DNA of 64,000 nucleotides from Azomonas macrocytogenes (lineage in GTDB: Bacteria; Pseudomonadota; Gammaproteobacteria; Pseudomonadales; Pseudomonadaceae): NCBI RefSeq assembly GCF_014191985.1, contig NZ_JACHXI010000003.1, forward strand, positions 124,001 through 188,000. Direction: 5' to 3'. The translations under genes and the position numbers were made by a program. This document shows positions 55,223 through 64,000 of the stretch, one piece after another (position 1 is the first letter of the stretch; each line of letters begins with the position of its first letter). The notes under the pieces were generated by a model, which saw only the letters and a list, made by a program, of their open reading frames with translations, was not told the DNA's origin and ran no database searches.

Positions 55223-56623
55223 ATGGGCATTCCGATTGGTACCAGACAGTATGCTCTGGTTATTACGTTACTTGCATTGTTACTAAATTCGCATTCCTGT
55301 CATTCAGGAGAAGCTAGAGAAGACCAAGACTGTGATTTTTATTCAAACCTGTTTGGTAGTTTAGGCGGAGCGCGCTCCTGGTTATGCCAGCATGGAATCA
55401 ATGTAGAAGCTCAAACGGATGATGAAACTTGGCGTAACCTCCGTGGTGGCAAGCGTGAGAGGACTACGTATAATGGGGTCTTGACGATCAATATAGTACT
55501 TGACACAGAAAAACTATTTAATCTTAAAGGCGGATTATTCAATGTCAGTTGGATGAATATCCGCGGTCGCTCGATCAGTTACAGCCAACTGGCGGACTAC
55601 AACACTATCAGTACCTGGGAAGCCTATACATCCAATCGACTGTTTGAGCTCTGGTATCAGCAAAGTTTTCTGAGTGAGCTGATGGATATAAAAATCGGTC
55701 AGCAGGCGTTGGATAGTGAGTTTATTGTCAGCGATATGGCCAGTTTGTATCTTAATTCAAACTTTAGCTGGCCAATGGGACCTTCAAGCAACCTGTATTC
55801 AAGTGGTGGTCCATCTTCGCCATTGGCGGCGTTGGGGGTTCGTTTTCGCTACCGACCTTCAGAGCAAACCACGCTGATGTTTGCTGTTACGAATGACAAC
55901 CCAACCGGCCACTCTTTTTACAATGAAAAAGACCCTTCGAATCAGAGTGTGCATCCCCATGGGGACAATTTCAATTTGAAAACAGGTGCTCTGCTAATTG
56001 GTGAGCTGCAACATTCCATCGATTTACTTACGGAGCGGGAAGAGGGATTGCCGGGGACCTATAAACTTGGTGGCATGTATGACACGGCATACTTTCCAGA
56101 TCAGCGCTGGGACAAAACAGGCCGTAAGCTAGCCGATCCCCAAAGCTCAGGAGATCCGGCATACCACCAAGGTAACTGGATCCTTTACGCCGTCGCCGAT
56201 CAGACCCTCTGGCGGTCCTCTGTTGACACCGCCCGTACGCTGGGAGTTTTCGGACGGGTGACCAAGAACCGTAGCGACCGTAACGTCATTGACTGGGGTG
56301 TGGATGCGGGATTCAATCTGACCGCGCCTTTACCGGGGCGTGATGAGGATTCATTTGGAGTCGCTTGGGGCATGGGACACACTGGACGCCGTGCTCGCCG
56401 AGCTGACCGAGATGTCCAACAGCTTTCCGGGAGTTATTATCCCATCCGTAAAACGGAACACCACATGGAGATAACTTACCGAGCGCAGCTCGCACCCTGG
56501 TTAAGTATCCAACCAGATATCCAGTATATCTGGAACCCTGGTGGCGGTGTGCTCAAAGAAAATACGGATCGTCGAATGCACAATGAATTCATAGTAGGAA
56601 TGCATTCTCAAGTTGTTTTCTAG
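55223..56623 (+). CDS. oprB: Carbohydrate-selective porin, OprB family
   Basis: 466 residues, outer membrane. An N-terminal hydrophobic stretch (ALVITLLALLLNSHSC) acts as signal sequence; the Cys near it leaves a lipoprotein possible but unlikely. OprB family hallmarks: GINVEAQTDDETWRNLRGGK, NLKGGLFNVSWMNIRGRS, LFELWYQQSFLSELMDIKIGQ (the W-Y-x-Q strand), FIVSDMASLYLNSNFSWP, RFRYRPSEQTTLMFAV, GTYKLGGMYDT and a closing barrel strand ending VVF. Such porins let glucose and related sugars in. The gene is AT-richer than the core and lies among IS remnants, so it may be imported. No sugar-transport genes adjoin it. Confidence 0.9.
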   Translation: MGIPIGTRQYALVITLLALLLNSHSCHSGEAREDQDCDFYSNLFGSLGGARSWLCQHGINVEAQTDDETWRNLRGGKRERTTYNGVLTINIVLDTEKLFNLKGGLFNVSWMNIRGRSISYSQLADYNTISTWEAYTSNRLFELWYQQSFLSELMDIKIGQQALDSEFIVSDMASLYLNSNFSWPMGPSSNLYSSGGPSSPLAALGVRFRYRPSEQTTLMFAVTNDNPTGHSFYNEKDPSNQSVHPHGDNFNLKTGALLIGELQHSIDLLTEREEGLPGTYKLGGMYDTAYFPDQRWDKTGRKLADPQSSGDPAYHQGNWILYAVADQTLWRSSVDTARTLGVFGRVTKNRSDRNVIDWGVDAGFNLTAPLPGRDEDSFGVAWGMGHTGRRARRADRDVQQLSGSYYPIRKTEHHMEITYRAQLAPWLSIQPDIQYIWNPGGGVLKENTDRRMHNEFIVGMHSQVVF

Positions 56624-56656
56624 CGCTACAGTTGCATATTTGCAACTGTAGCGCTA
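56621..56656. terminator. Perfect 16-bp inverted repeat at the porin stop codon
   Basis: TAGCGCTACAGTTGCA (56621-56636), loop TATT, TGCAACTGTAGCGCTA (56641-56656). Its first three bases are the porin's TAG stop. No T-run follows, so Rho-independent termination is doubtful; the hairpin would still be very stable. Confidence 0.75.
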
Positions 56657-56860
56657 ACGATCCGGCGCCAGGGGACGCTCCTCCCCAGCCAGCAGCCCGC
56701 GCAGGTGCAAAAGCAGCAGCAAGAGATACAGCAGTGCCAAGCCCCGGAAGCCGGCGAACAAGCCGAAGCGATCACTGAGCAGCCCGCCGAGCACCGCGCC
56801 AGTCACACCGCCGGCCATCCGGCCCCGCCTGAACACCCTGGTCAAGGCGGCCTCGTGAGA
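56654..56860 (-). pseudogene. C-terminal fragment of an MFS transporter
   Basis: MAGGVTGAVLGGLLSDRFGL, FRGLALLYLLLLLLHLRGLL then a short tail, typical of the last two helices of a major facilitator protein with the G-x-L-S-D-R-F-G loop. Nothing coding for the other ten helices exists upstream, where panZ begins. It looks like the stump left when accessory region II was inserted or when the gene was deleted. Confidence 0.55.
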
Positions 56861-56874
56861 TTTTGAACAAGTTC

Positions 56875-57270
56875 TCAAGTCGGGATCAGCTGCAATTGCA
56901 TCCGTGCGGCGAAAGCCTGGACTTCGGGTCGATCCGCTGCCATGAGCGACAATGGCAGGCCTGCCTCCCGGGCCAGGCGGCAGGCTTCGTCCAGCAGGCG
57001 CTTGGCCACGCCGCGCCGCCGGGTGATCTTGCGCACGCACAAATGCGACAGTTGCCAGGCTTGCTCGCCACGCTGCAGGAGGGCGGCACCCAGTAGCCTG
57101 CCATTGAAGCGCCCGGCAATCAGGCTGCCCTGGCTCATACTGGCTTCGATCAAGGCTTCGGCGTTTGCATGGGGGGCCAGTAGCCAGGCCGGGGCGTCGG
57201 CGAAGATCTGCAGCAGATCGTTACGATCCTGTGCGCAAGGCTTGGTGATGGTTTCGACGAGGACGGGCAT
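56875..57270 (-). CDS. panZ: PanM/PanZ-like acetyl-CoA sensor (GNAT fold)
   Basis: 131 residues. PanM (PanZ) binds acetyl-CoA and triggers self-cleavage of the aspartate decarboxylase PanD. Matching parts: [10 protein letters not shown] near the start, [41 protein letters not shown] (the acetyl-CoA loop; compare LRVREVTRRRGVGQYLL in E. coli PanZ). ATG 57270 is preceded by CGGAG; the frame stays open far upstream across the antisense of hisB, which I reject. It is divergent from hisB. Confidence 0.8.
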   Translation of the reverse strand: MPVLVETITKPCAQDRNDLLQIFADAPAWLLAPHANAEALIEASMSQGSLIAGRFNGRLLGAALLQRGEQAWQLSHLCVRKITRRRGVAKRLLDEACRLAREAGLPLSLMAADRPEVQAFAARMQLQLIPT

Positions 57271-57393
57271 GCTGGCAGCTCCGGAGTGCGGGTCAGTCAG
57301 TGTAATGCCGGCATACATGCGTCGGTAGCCGGTCCAGGCTGGCATGCCTATAATGAGTGTCTTTTCCCGTTCGTTTTTGTGGAGCAGCAGGTG

Positions 57394-57987
57394 ATGGCCG
57401 AACGTACGGCATCCGTCGAGCGCAACACTCTGGAAACCCGGATCAAGGCCACGGTCAATCTGGATGGAACCGGCAAGGCCCGGTTCGCCATCGGGGTGCC
57501 TTTTTTGGAGCACATGCTCGATCAGATCGCTCGCCATGGTTTGATCGATCTGGATATCGAATGCCAGGGCGATCTGGAGATCGATGATCATCATACCGTC
57601 GAGGATGTCGGTATTACGCTGGGCCAGGCATTCGCCAGGGCGGTCGGCGACAAGAAAGGCATTCGCCGCTATGGGCATGCCTATGTGCCGTTGGATGAAT
57701 CGCTGTCGCGGGTAGTGATCGATTTTTCCGGCCGCCCAGGCCTGCAAATGCACGTTCCCTACACACGCGCTCAGGTTGGCCGGTTTGATGTGGACTTGTT
57801 TCAGGAGTTCTTCCAGGGCTTCGTCAACCACGCCCAGGTGACCCTGCACATCGATAATCTGCGCGGCAGCAATACCCATCACCAGATCGAAACCGTCTTC
57901 AAGGCCTTTGGCCGTGCGCTGCGCATGGCGCTGGAGCTGGACGAGCGCATGGCCGGGCAGATGCCTTCCACCAAAGGATGTCTCTGA
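57394..57987 (+). CDS. hisB: Imidazoleglycerol-phosphate dehydratase HisB
   Basis: Sixth step of histidine synthesis, dehydrating imidazole-glycerol phosphate. 197 residues, monofunctional (no phosphatase domain). [17 protein letters not shown] and the manganese-binding [14 protein letters not shown] and [18 protein letters not shown], with paired His residues. ATG 57394 follows GGAGCAGCAGGTG. The stop overlaps the ATG of hisH. Confidence 0.97.
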   Translation: MAERTASVERNTLETRIKATVNLDGTGKARFAIGVPFLEHMLDQIARHGLIDLDIECQGDLEIDDHHTVEDVGITLGQAFARAVGDKKGIRRYGHAYVPLDESLSRVVIDFSGRPGLQMHVPYTRAQVGRFDVDLFQEFFQGFVNHAQVTLHIDNLRGSNTHHQIETVFKAFGRALRMALELDERMAGQMPSTKGCL

Positions 57988-58625
57988 TGCAGACAGTAGC
58001 CGTCATCGACTATGGCATGGGCAATCTGCATTCGGTAGCCAAGGCGCTGGAGCATGTCGGCGCCGGCCGGGTGCAGATAACCAGCGATGCCCGGGAAATC
58101 CGCGAGGCTGACCGCGTCGTGTTCCCTGGTGTGGGAGCGATCCGCGACTGCATGGCCGAGATTCGCCGCCTGGGCTTCGATGCGCTGGTTCGCGAGGTCA
58201 GCGCCGACCGGCCGTTCCTCGGTATTTGTGTGGGTATGCAGGCGCTGCTGGAGCACAGCGAGGAAAATGCCGGCGTGGATTGCATCGGCCTGTTTCCTGG
58301 CCAGGTGCGTTACTTCGGCAAGGATCTGTATGAGAACGGCGAACACCTGAAAGTGCCGCACATGGGCTGGAACGAGGTCGGGCAGGCAGTGGATCACCCG
58401 CTCTGGCACAACATCCCGGACAAGGGCCGCTTCTATTTTGTGCACAGCTACTATATCGACGCCGGAAATCCGCGCCAGGTGGTCGGTCACGGACACTACG
58501 GCAGGAGCTTCGCCGCAGCGCTGGCCGAGGGTTCGCGTTTTGCCGTGCAATTTCATCCGGAAAAGAGCCATACCCACGGCCTGCAATTGTTGCAGAACTT
58601 CGCTGCCTGGGATGGGCGTTGGTAA
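57987..58625 (+). CDS. hisH: Imidazole glycerol phosphate synthase, glutaminase subunit HisH
   Basis: Releases ammonia from glutamine and channels it to HisF. 212 residues, class I glutamine amidotransferase: [22 protein letters not shown], the nucleophile in [17 protein letters not shown], and [14 protein letters not shown] with His and Glu of the triad. ATG 57987 overlaps the hisB stop; a start three codons earlier is in frame but poorly spaced from AAGGA. Confidence 0.97.
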   Translation: MQTVAVIDYGMGNLHSVAKALEHVGAGRVQITSDAREIREADRVVFPGVGAIRDCMAEIRRLGFDALVREVSADRPFLGICVGMQALLEHSEENAGVDCIGLFPGQVRYFGKDLYENGEHLKVPHMGWNEVGQAVDHPLWHNIPDKGRFYFVHSYYIDAGNPRQVVGHGHYGRSFAAALAEGSRFAVQFHPEKSHTHGLQLLQNFAAWDGRW

Positions 58626-58886
58626 ATGGGTAAAGTCCGGCGGAAACCATCGATCCTGACCCTGGATACCGCCCAGGAGCAGGCCGCAGTACTGGTCCTC
58701 AAGCGCTTCTTGGCCGACCGCTTCGAACTCGAACGGGGCTCGTTCGAGGTGCAAGAGCTGCTGGAGCTGTTCAGCCGGGAAATCGCTCCTCACTACTACA
58801 ACCAGGCGATCCTCGACGTACAGGCGCACCTGAAAGACAGGTTCGAGAGTATCGAAAGCGACCTGTGGGCGCTCGAAAAGAGCTGA
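58626..58886 (+). CDS. DUF2164 protein
   Basis: 86 residues, beginning at the base after the hisH stop. ERGSFEVQELLELFSREIAPHYYNQAILDVQ is the family pattern (F-E-x-x-x-L-L-x-x-F; Y-Y-N-x-A-I-x-D). Widespread in pseudomonads between hisH and hisA; role unknown. No signal or membrane helix. Confidence 0.9.
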   Translation: MGKVRRKPSILTLDTAQEQAAVLVLKRFLADRFELERGSFEVQELLELFSREIAPHYYNQAILDVQAHLKDRFESIESDLWALEKS

Positions 58887-58925
58887 TCTTTACACCGATT
58901 TCAAAGAATTGAGCAGGTTCAACTG

Positions 58926-59663
58926 ATGCTGATCATCCCCGCAATCGATCTCAAAGACGGCGCTTGCGTGCGCTTGCGCCAGGGCCGGATGGACGACTCC
59001 ACGGTATTTTCCGACGATCCGGTGAGCATGGCCGCCAAATGGGTGCAGGCCGGTTGCCGGCGGCTGCATCTGGTGGACCTGAATGGCGCGTTCGAAGGCC
59101 AGCCGGTCAATGGCGAAGTCGTCACGGCCATCGCCAAACGCTACCCGCAATTGCCGATCCAGATTGGCGGCGGTATCCGTTCGCTGGAAACCATCGAGCA
59201 CTACGTCAAGGCCGGGGTCAGCTATGTGATCATTGGCACCAAGGCGGTGAAGCAGCCGGAGTTCGTCGGTGAAGCCTGCCGCGCCTTTCCCGGCAAGGTG
59301 ATCGTCGGCCTGGATGCCAAGGATGGTTTCGTCGCTACCGATGGCTGGGCGCAAGTCAGTCATGTGCAGGCGACTGATCTGGCCAGGCGTTTCGAGGCAG
59401 ACGGTGTGTCCGCCATCGTCTATACCGACATCGCCAAGGACGGAATGATGCAGGGCTGCAACGTCGCCGCCACCGTCGCACTGGCCAAGGCTAGCCGGAT
59501 CCCGGTGATTGCCTCCGGTGGCATCCACAATCTCGGCGATATCCAGGCGCTTCTGGATACCAACGAGCCCGGCATCATCGGCGCCATTACCGGCCGAGCG
59601 ATCTACGAAGGTACGCTGGATGTGGCCGAGGCCCAAAGTCTGTGTGACCGTTTTAACGCCTGA
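58926..59663 (+). CDS. hisA: ProFAR isomerase HisA
   Basis: Isomerises the ProFAR intermediate of histidine synthesis in a TIM barrel of 245 residues. [21 protein letters not shown] opens the protein; [22 protein letters not shown] and [16 protein letters not shown] are phosphate-site and catalytic loops (Asp in AIDLKDG and in [12 protein letters not shown]). It lies 39 bp after the DUF2164 gene. Confidence 0.97.
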   Translation: MLIIPAIDLKDGACVRLRQGRMDDSTVFSDDPVSMAAKWVQAGCRRLHLVDLNGAFEGQPVNGEVVTAIAKRYPQLPIQIGGGIRSLETIEHYVKAGVSYVIIGTKAVKQPEFVGEACRAFPGKVIVGLDAKDGFVATDGWAQVSHVQATDLARRFEADGVSAIVYTDIAKDGMMQGCNVAATVALAKASRIPVIASGGIHNLGDIQALLDTNEPGIIGAITGRAIYEGTLDVAEAQSLCDRFNA

Positions 59664-59718
59664 CCAAGACGTAGGGGCGACAACGGCAGCGCCTTGTCCT
59701 CCTTTCCGGTCATGCACG

Positions 59719-59746
59719 GTGGATAAGCGCGTTGCGCGTTATCCAC
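59719..59746. repeat. REP-like hairpin between hisA and hisF
   Basis: GTGGATAA...TTATCCAC with GCGC-GTT-GCGC between and one bulged base. Short palindromes of this GTGGAT type are scattered in Pseudomonas intergenic regions. It lies 22 bases before hisF. Confidence 0.5.
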
Positions 59747-59768
59747 TCTACACACCGAGGATACAAAC

Positions 59769-60539
59769 ATGGCCCTGGCCAAACGCATCATTCCCTGCCT
59801 GGACGTGGAAAACGGCCGTGTGGTCAAGGGTGTCAAGTTCGAGAATATCCGCGATGCCGGTGATCCGGTGGAGATCGCCCGGCGCTACGATGAGCAGGGT
59901 GCTGACGAGATCACCTTTCTCGATATCACCGCCAGCCATGAAGGGCGCGATACGACGCTGCATACCGTCGAGCGCATGGCCAGCCAGGTCTTCATTCCGC
60001 TCACTGTCGGTGGTGGGGTGCGTAGCGTGCAGGATATCCGCAACCTGCTCAATGCCGGTGCGGACAAGGTCTCGATCAATACGGCGGCGGTGTTCACCCC
60101 GGAATTCGTCGGCGAGGCGGCTGAGCGTTTCGGCTCGCAGTGCATCGTCGTCGCTATCGATGCCAAGCGGGTTTCCGCGGTTGGCGAAACGCCACGCTGG
60201 GAGATTTTTACCCATGGTGGCCGCAAGCCGACCGGGCTGGATGCGGTGCAATGGGCGCGGAAGATGGAAGGGCTGGGCGCTGGCGAGATCCTGCTGACCA
60301 GCATGGATCAGGATGGCATGAAGAACGGCTTCGATCTGGGCGTCACGCGCGCGATCAGCGAGGCGGTCGGAATCCCGGTGATCGCTTCCGGTGGCGTCGG
60401 CAATCTCGAACACTTGGCAGCTGGAATTATCGATGGCAAGGCCGATGCGGTATTGGCGGCGAGCATTTTCCACTTCGGCGAATACACCGTGCCGGAGGCC
60501 AAGGCCTATCTTGCCAGTCGCGGTATCGTAGTGCGCTGA
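59769..60539 (+). CDS. hisF: Imidazole glycerol phosphate synthase, cyclase subunit HisF
   Basis: Joins ammonia from HisH with PRFAR to give imidazole-glycerol phosphate and AICAR. 256 residues, TIM barrel: [73 protein letters not shown] (catalytic Asp residues near 11 and 130) and [12 protein letters not shown]. Follows hisA by 105 bp that include a small hairpin. Confidence 0.97.
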   Translation: MALAKRIIPCLDVENGRVVKGVKFENIRDAGDPVEIARRYDEQGADEITFLDITASHEGRDTTLHTVERMASQVFIPLTVGGGVRSVQDIRNLLNAGADKVSINTAAVFTPEFVGEAAERFGSQCIVVAIDAKRVSAVGETPRWEIFTHGGRKPTGLDAVQWARKMEGLGAGEILLTSMDQDGMKNGFDLGVTRAISEAVGIPVIASGGVGNLEHLAAGIIDGKADAVLAASIFHFGEYTVPEAKAYLASRGIVVR

Positions 60540-60621
60540 CGGCGGACGAGCGCGCCTAGGCGCGCCTTCGATATTTTGCTGCAGGACGTGGTCAGATAGG
60601 TATCCGCCAGGGAGCAATGCC

Positions 60622-61026
60622 ATGTCGATGCGCTCGTACTGTTTCGCTGCTGTGGTGTTTTTCCTGGGCGCCTGTCATCACAGTGTGCTTGACGATCCGG
60701 CGGCAACGCTTGACGAGAAACTGACTGCGCTCGGCTTTCGGCAGGGCGAGAAGGTGGAGCAGGCCTGGCGCTATGACTTCGATGGCTGGCAGTTTCTGGA
60801 TAATCGCCATATCGTGCTGGGCCGCTGGCCGAGTCGTTCCTATCTGATCGAGTTTTCCAATGAGTGTCGTATGAAATCCAGCAGTCGTATCGGCTATTCG
60901 ACAACGGTCGGTAACCTGAGCCGCTTCGATCAGATCTTTTTCAGCGACACCGGCAATATTCCGGAGTTTTGCCGTATCGGGGAAATCTACCGGCTGGAGA
61001 AGGCGAACCAGCCCGCCAGGAATTGA
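60622..61026 (+). CDS. Small predicted lipoprotein (DUF6491-like)
   Basis: 134 residues. Basic start, hydrophobic core and lipobox FFLGAC with Cys 18, so it should be lipid-anchored. The mature chain (ATLDEKLTALGFRQGEKV; IVLGRWPSRSYLIEFSNEC) resembles small Pseudomonas lipoproteins of the DUF6491 type with conserved Cys pairs (NEC and EFC). AGGGAG lies eight bases ahead. Function unknown. Confidence 0.7.
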   Translation: MSMRSYCFAAVVFFLGACHHSVLDDPAATLDEKLTALGFRQGEKVEQAWRYDFDGWQFLDNRHIVLGRWPSRSYLIEFSNECRMKSSSRIGYSTTVGNLSRFDQIFFSDTGNIPEFCRIGEIYRLEKANQPARN

Positions 61027-61054
61027 CAAGAATTCATCTGCTTTTTTTGCCATC

Positions 61055-62452
61055 TCAGTCTCCATCATCTCCCGGACTGCCCGCATCCGCAAAGCTCAAT
61101 CCATGTTTGCGCAGCTTGTCGTGCAAGGTCTTGCGTGGCAGGCCGAGGGCTTCGGCTACGCTGCGCAGGGAGCTGTGCGGACGGGCCAGTTCAGCGGTGA
61201 TCAGGACTCGCTCGAAGGCTTCCACCTGCTCGCCGAGGGTGCCGCCGGTGTAACTGACCGAGCTCGCTACCGTGCTGCCTGGCACGCTGTCCAGCTCCAA
61301 CTCCAGACCGAGAGCGAAACGCTCGGCGGTGTTTTGCAGTTCGCGGACGTTTCCCGGCCAGGAGTGCTGTAGCAGCGGCGCCCGCTGGGCGGGTGTCAGG
61401 GTGCGGATGGGCAGGCCATGACGGGTGGCTGCGGTCTCGGCAAAATGCTGGAATAACGGCAGCACATCTTCCTGGCGCTCGCGCAGTGGCGGGATGCGCA
61501 GCGGGGCGACGTTCAATCGGTAATAGAGATCGGCCCGGAAGCGCCCCCGGTCGGCGGCTTGGCGCAGGTCTTCCTTGGTGGCGGCGATTACCCGGATATC
61601 CAGCGGGATCAGTTGATTGCCACCGAGTCGCTCGACTACACGCTCCTGCAGCAGGCGCAACAGCTTGACCTGTACGTCCATGCTCATGCTTTCGATTTCG
61701 TCGAGAAACAGGGTGCCGCCATTGGCGAATTCGAATTTACCGATGCGGCGCTTCTGCGCTCCGGTGAAGGCGCCCGGTTCGTGGCCGAACAATTCGCTTT
61801 CCACTACCGACTCGGCCAGGGCACCGGCATTGATGGCGACGAAAGGGCCATGGCTGCGACTGGAGAGATCATGCAGGGCACGGGCTACTACTTCCTTGCC
61901 CGAGCCGGTTTCACCAAGGATCAGCACATCGGCCTGGAGCGTGGCCAGGGCGGCGATCTGTTCGCGCAGCCGCTGCATCCCCGGCGACTGACCGATCAGT
62001 CGGGTTGCCAGTTGCTGGCGGTCGGCAAGTGCCAGGCGCAGGCTGCGGTTTTCCAGTACCAGGCGGCGCAGATCGAGGGCTCGGCGCACGCTATCCAGCA
62101 GGTGTTCACTGGGGAAGGGTTTTTCCAGAAAGTCGTAGGCGCCGGCCCGCATCGCCTGTACTGCCAGCGGGACATCGCCGTGCCCGGTAATCAGGATAAC
62201 CGGCAGCTCGGCATCCTTGGCATGCAGTTGTTCGAGCAGTTCCAGACCATCCACGCCCGGCATGCGGATATCGCTGATCAGCACTCCCGGCCAGTCGTCC
62301 GGTAGTCGTCCGGGCAATCCTCGTGCATCGCCCAGGCTGACGACTTTCAGGCCGGCGAGATCGAGCGTCTGGCCGAGTGCCTGGCGTAGATGGGCATCGT
62401 CATCGACCAGGACTACCTGGATGTGGCTGTCGATCGAAATGTCGCTGCTCAT
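61055..62452 (-). CDS. dctD: Sigma-54-dependent response regulator DctD
   Basis: 465 residues: receiver domain with VVLVDDDAHLRQALGQTL and phospho-acceptor in LISDIRMPGVDGL; AAA+ domain with Walker A LGETGSGKEVVARALHD, the sigma-54 contact loop GAFTGA, and FANGGTLFLDEIESM. The C-terminal Fis-like HTH is SVAEALGLPRKTLHDKLRKHGL. Together with DctB it turns on dicarboxylate uptake; dctA in this window has a sigma-54 promoter. Its ATG overlaps the dctB stop. Confidence 0.93.
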   Translation of the reverse strand: MSSDISIDSHIQVVLVDDDAHLRQALGQTLDLAGLKVVSLGDARGLPGRLPDDWPGVLISDIRMPGVDGLELLEQLHAKDAELPVILITGHGDVPLAVQAMRAGAYDFLEKPFPSEHLLDSVRRALDLRRLVLENRSLRLALADRQQLATRLIGQSPGMQRLREQIAALATLQADVLILGETGSGKEVVARALHDLSSRSHGPFVAINAGALAESVVESELFGHEPGAFTGAQKRRIGKFEFANGGTLFLDEIESMSMDVQVKLLRLLQERVVERLGGNQLIPLDIRVIAATKEDLRQAADRGRFRADLYYRLNVAPLRIPPLRERQEDVLPLFQHFAETAATRHGLPIRTLTPAQRAPLLQHSWPGNVRELQNTAERFALGLELELDSVPGSTVASSVSYTGGTLGEQVEAFERVLITAELARPHSSLRSVAEALGLPRKTLHDKLRKHGLSFADAGSPGDDGD

Positions 62453-64000
62453 CAGTGATGATCCTCATTGGAAAAGTCGCTGCCATTATCGGGGTCGGCA
62501 CGGCGCAGATGCAGACTGAGCTGGGCTCCGCCTTGGGGGTGGTTGGCTATGCCTAGTTTGGCGCCGAAACCGCGTACCAGGCTATCGCAGATGGCCAGGC
62601 CAAGGCCCAGGCCTTCGGCCCTGGCCTTGGTGGTGAAGAACGGTTCGCGGGCACGTTCGAGTGCTTCGTGGGTGAAGCCTGGGCCATTGTCGCGAATGGT
62701 CAGTACCGTTTCATCTTCCTGGCGTACTGCGCTGATCCAGATGCGCCGCGGTCGAGGTGTTTCATTCAGGGCATCCAGGGCATTGCTCAACAGATTGGCC
62801 AGTACCTGGCGCAGCCGGGTTTCGCCGGCTTGTACCCAGAGCGTAGCTTCCGGCAGATCGCGAATCAGCTCCACGCTCATGCTCTGGCGCTGCCTGGCAA
62901 GCATGGCCAGGCTGTCGTCCAGCGCGGGTTGCAGGGCCACCCGTTCCGGGGCGTGCTGGTCGCGGCGGGCAAAGGCGCGCAGATGGGCGATGATCGAGGC
63001 CATGCGTGCGGTCAGGCCGCTGATCTGGCACAGATTGGCGCGGGCATCTTCGTTACGCCCGTGATCGAGCAGTACGCCGGCGTTATCGGCATAACTGCGG
63101 ATCGCCGCCAGTGGCTGATTCAACTCGTGACTGATGCTGGCGGACATGGTGCCCAGCGCCGACAGTTTGCCCGCCTGCAGCAATTCGTCTTGAGCGCGTA
63201 CCAGTTCCTGCTGGGCCTGTTCACGTTCGAGGACTTCTTCCTTCAAGCGCTTGTTCAGGGCTTCCAGGTCGTAGGTCCGTTCCTGTACGCGTACTTCAAG
63301 ATCGCGCCGGAGCTGGGTTTCCAGCGCCAGTCGTTCGAGAAAATGCCGGCGGCGCTGCATCAACAGGCCAAGCCAGAGTAACAGCGCCAGCAAGGTCGCG
63401 CCGCCGATGGCCACCACGGTACGCACCGGGCGTTCGATCATGCTTTCCGGCGCGAGAATGCGTACTGTCCAGCCGATTTCCGGCAACTCGCGACTCTGGA
63501 TCAGCCAGGTGTCGAAATTCAGGGTCAGAGGCGGTGGGTTGGTGGTTGGATAAGCGCGGTGCAGGGCGATTTGCTCGTGCTCCTCGGGATTCAGCGGACG
63601 GGTGGCACGAAAACGCCAGTCCGGACGCGAGGTGAGTACTACGACGCCGAAGCTGTCGGTCACCATCAATTGCTCGGGGGTCTGGCCCCACAGGTTTTCG
63701 GTATGGTCCAAGTCTAACTTGATCACTAGAACGCCAAGAATCCGTTCGCCTTCGCGTATTGCTGCGCTGAAGAAATAGCCACGTTTGCTGGAGGTGGTGC
63801 CGAAGCCGAAGAAATGACCCTGCTCGCCTCCCATGGCTTGCTGGAAATAGGGACGGAAGGAGAAATTGCGGCCAATGAAATTGTCCGAAGCCGCCGAATT
63901 GGATGCGCTCAGGGTCTTGCCCGTCGAATCCATCAGGTAAATCACATCGGCGTTGGTTCGCTCTCTCAGTTCATATAGCAGCTGATTGGCTTGCGCAACC
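62452..64000 (-). CDS. dctB: Sensor histidine kinase DctB (N-terminus outside the window)
   Basis: Open from the right edge to 62452. The visible part begins within the periplasmic PDC/Cache sensor (ADVIYLMDSTGKTLSASNSA, FSFRPYFQQAMGGEQGHFFG) and crosses the membrane once (VAIGGATLLALLLWLGLLM). A coiled coil follows, then HisKA with the phosphorylated His in SISHELNQPLAAIRSYA, and the ATPase with NLLSNALDALNE, IRDNGPGF and GLGLAICDSLVRG. This is the C4-dicarboxylate sensor layout; the first ~70-110 residues with the first membrane helix lie beyond 64000. An internal Met at 63945 is not the true start. Confidence 0.92.
   Translation of the reverse strand, partial: VAQANQLLYELRERTNADVIYLMDSTGKTLSASNSAASDNFIGRNFSFRPYFQQAMGGEQGHFFGFGTTSSKRGYFFSAAIREGERILGVLVIKLDLDHTENLWGQTPEQLMVTDSFGVVVLTSRPDWRFRATRPLNPEEHEQIALHRAYPTTNPPPLTLNFDTWLIQSRELPEIGWTVRILAPESMIERPVRTVVAIGGATLLALLLWLGLLMQRRRHFLERLALETQLRRDLEVRVQERTYDLEALNKRLKEEVLEREQAQQELVRAQDELLQAGKLSALGTMSASISHELNQPLAAIRSYADNAGVLLDHGRNEDARANLCQISGLTARMASIIAHLRAFARRDQHAPERVALQPALDDSLAMLARQRQSMSVELIRDLPEATLWVQAGETRLRQVLANLLSNALDALNETPRPRRIWISAVRQEDETVLTIRDNGPGFTHEALERAREPFFTTKARAEGLGLGLAICDSLVRGFGAKLGIANHPQGGAQLSLHLRRADPDNGSDFSNEDHH

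Noticed and set aside
57271..57882. In-frame extension of the panZ gene through hisB
   Set aside because: Would add about 200 residues antisense to hisB; PanZ proteins are about 130 residues and ATG 57270 has a ribosome site.
1..64000. CRISPR arrays, rRNA genes or further tRNAs
   Set aside because: No regularly spaced repeats or rRNA sequence found; only tRNA-Phe satisfies the cloverleaf.

Overview
The window looks like a Pseudomonas-type gammaproteobacterial chromosome. GC-rich core blocks carry familiar Pseudomonas gene order: birA-coaX; asmA-mutY-yggX beside tRNA-Phe; panZ-hisB-hisH-DUF2164-hisA-hisF; and dctB-dctD at the right edge. These are separated by accessory stretches with AT-rich intergenic DNA and decayed insertion sequences. 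The identification rests on protein-family recognition by eye; no database search was run.

Left part (1-13 kb). A leftward cellulose operon, bcsR/P-like, bcsQ, a fused bcsAB and a cut-off bcsC, faces away from amn (AMP nucleosidase). Then come coaX, birA and an outer-membrane Gcw_chp-family gene. 13-17 kb: dctA (C4-dicarboxylate symporter) has a good sigma-54 promoter and two upstream dyads. It is flanked by two almost identical oxaloacetate decarboxylase genes that share a 781-bp perfectly identical core with diverged ends. An encapsulated-ferritin-type gene follows, with no encapsulin gene nearby. 17.6-22.4 kb: a compact four-gene surface-acylation operon encodes an MBOAT acyltransferase, an FkbH-type HAD protein, an acyl carrier protein and a membrane-anchored SGNH-like protein.

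Accessory region I (22.4-39.6 kb). It holds a brnTA toxin-antitoxin pair between two copies of the same hairpin, IS5-type transposase scraps, GNAT and DyP peroxidase genes, a secreted COG4315 protein, two small unknown genes and a serine-protease-like gene. It also carries an 8.6-kb cyclic beta-1,2-glucan synthase gene (ndvB/chvB type), a DUF4160-DUF2442 pair, and an N-terminally truncated integrase that abuts tRNA-Phe.

Accessory region II (43.4-56.9 kb) lies between asmA and panZ-hisB. It starts with an IS3-type wreck and then carries an unusual cluster: a catalytically degraded P-type ATPase, divergent from a small gene, an intact P-type ATPase without the usual CPx motif, and a membrane J-domain protein. 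An ExoD-type membrane protein with an extra C-terminal domain, an APC permease and a small membrane protein follow. IS256 and IS110 remnants, an OprB-type porin and the tail of an MFS gene close the region. This ATPase/pseudo-ATPase/J-protein cluster is the best candidate for an undescribed system.

Right part (56.9-64 kb): panZ, the histidine genes, a small lipoprotein, then dctD and a partial dctB, which are the likely regulators of the dctA promoter at 14.15 kb.
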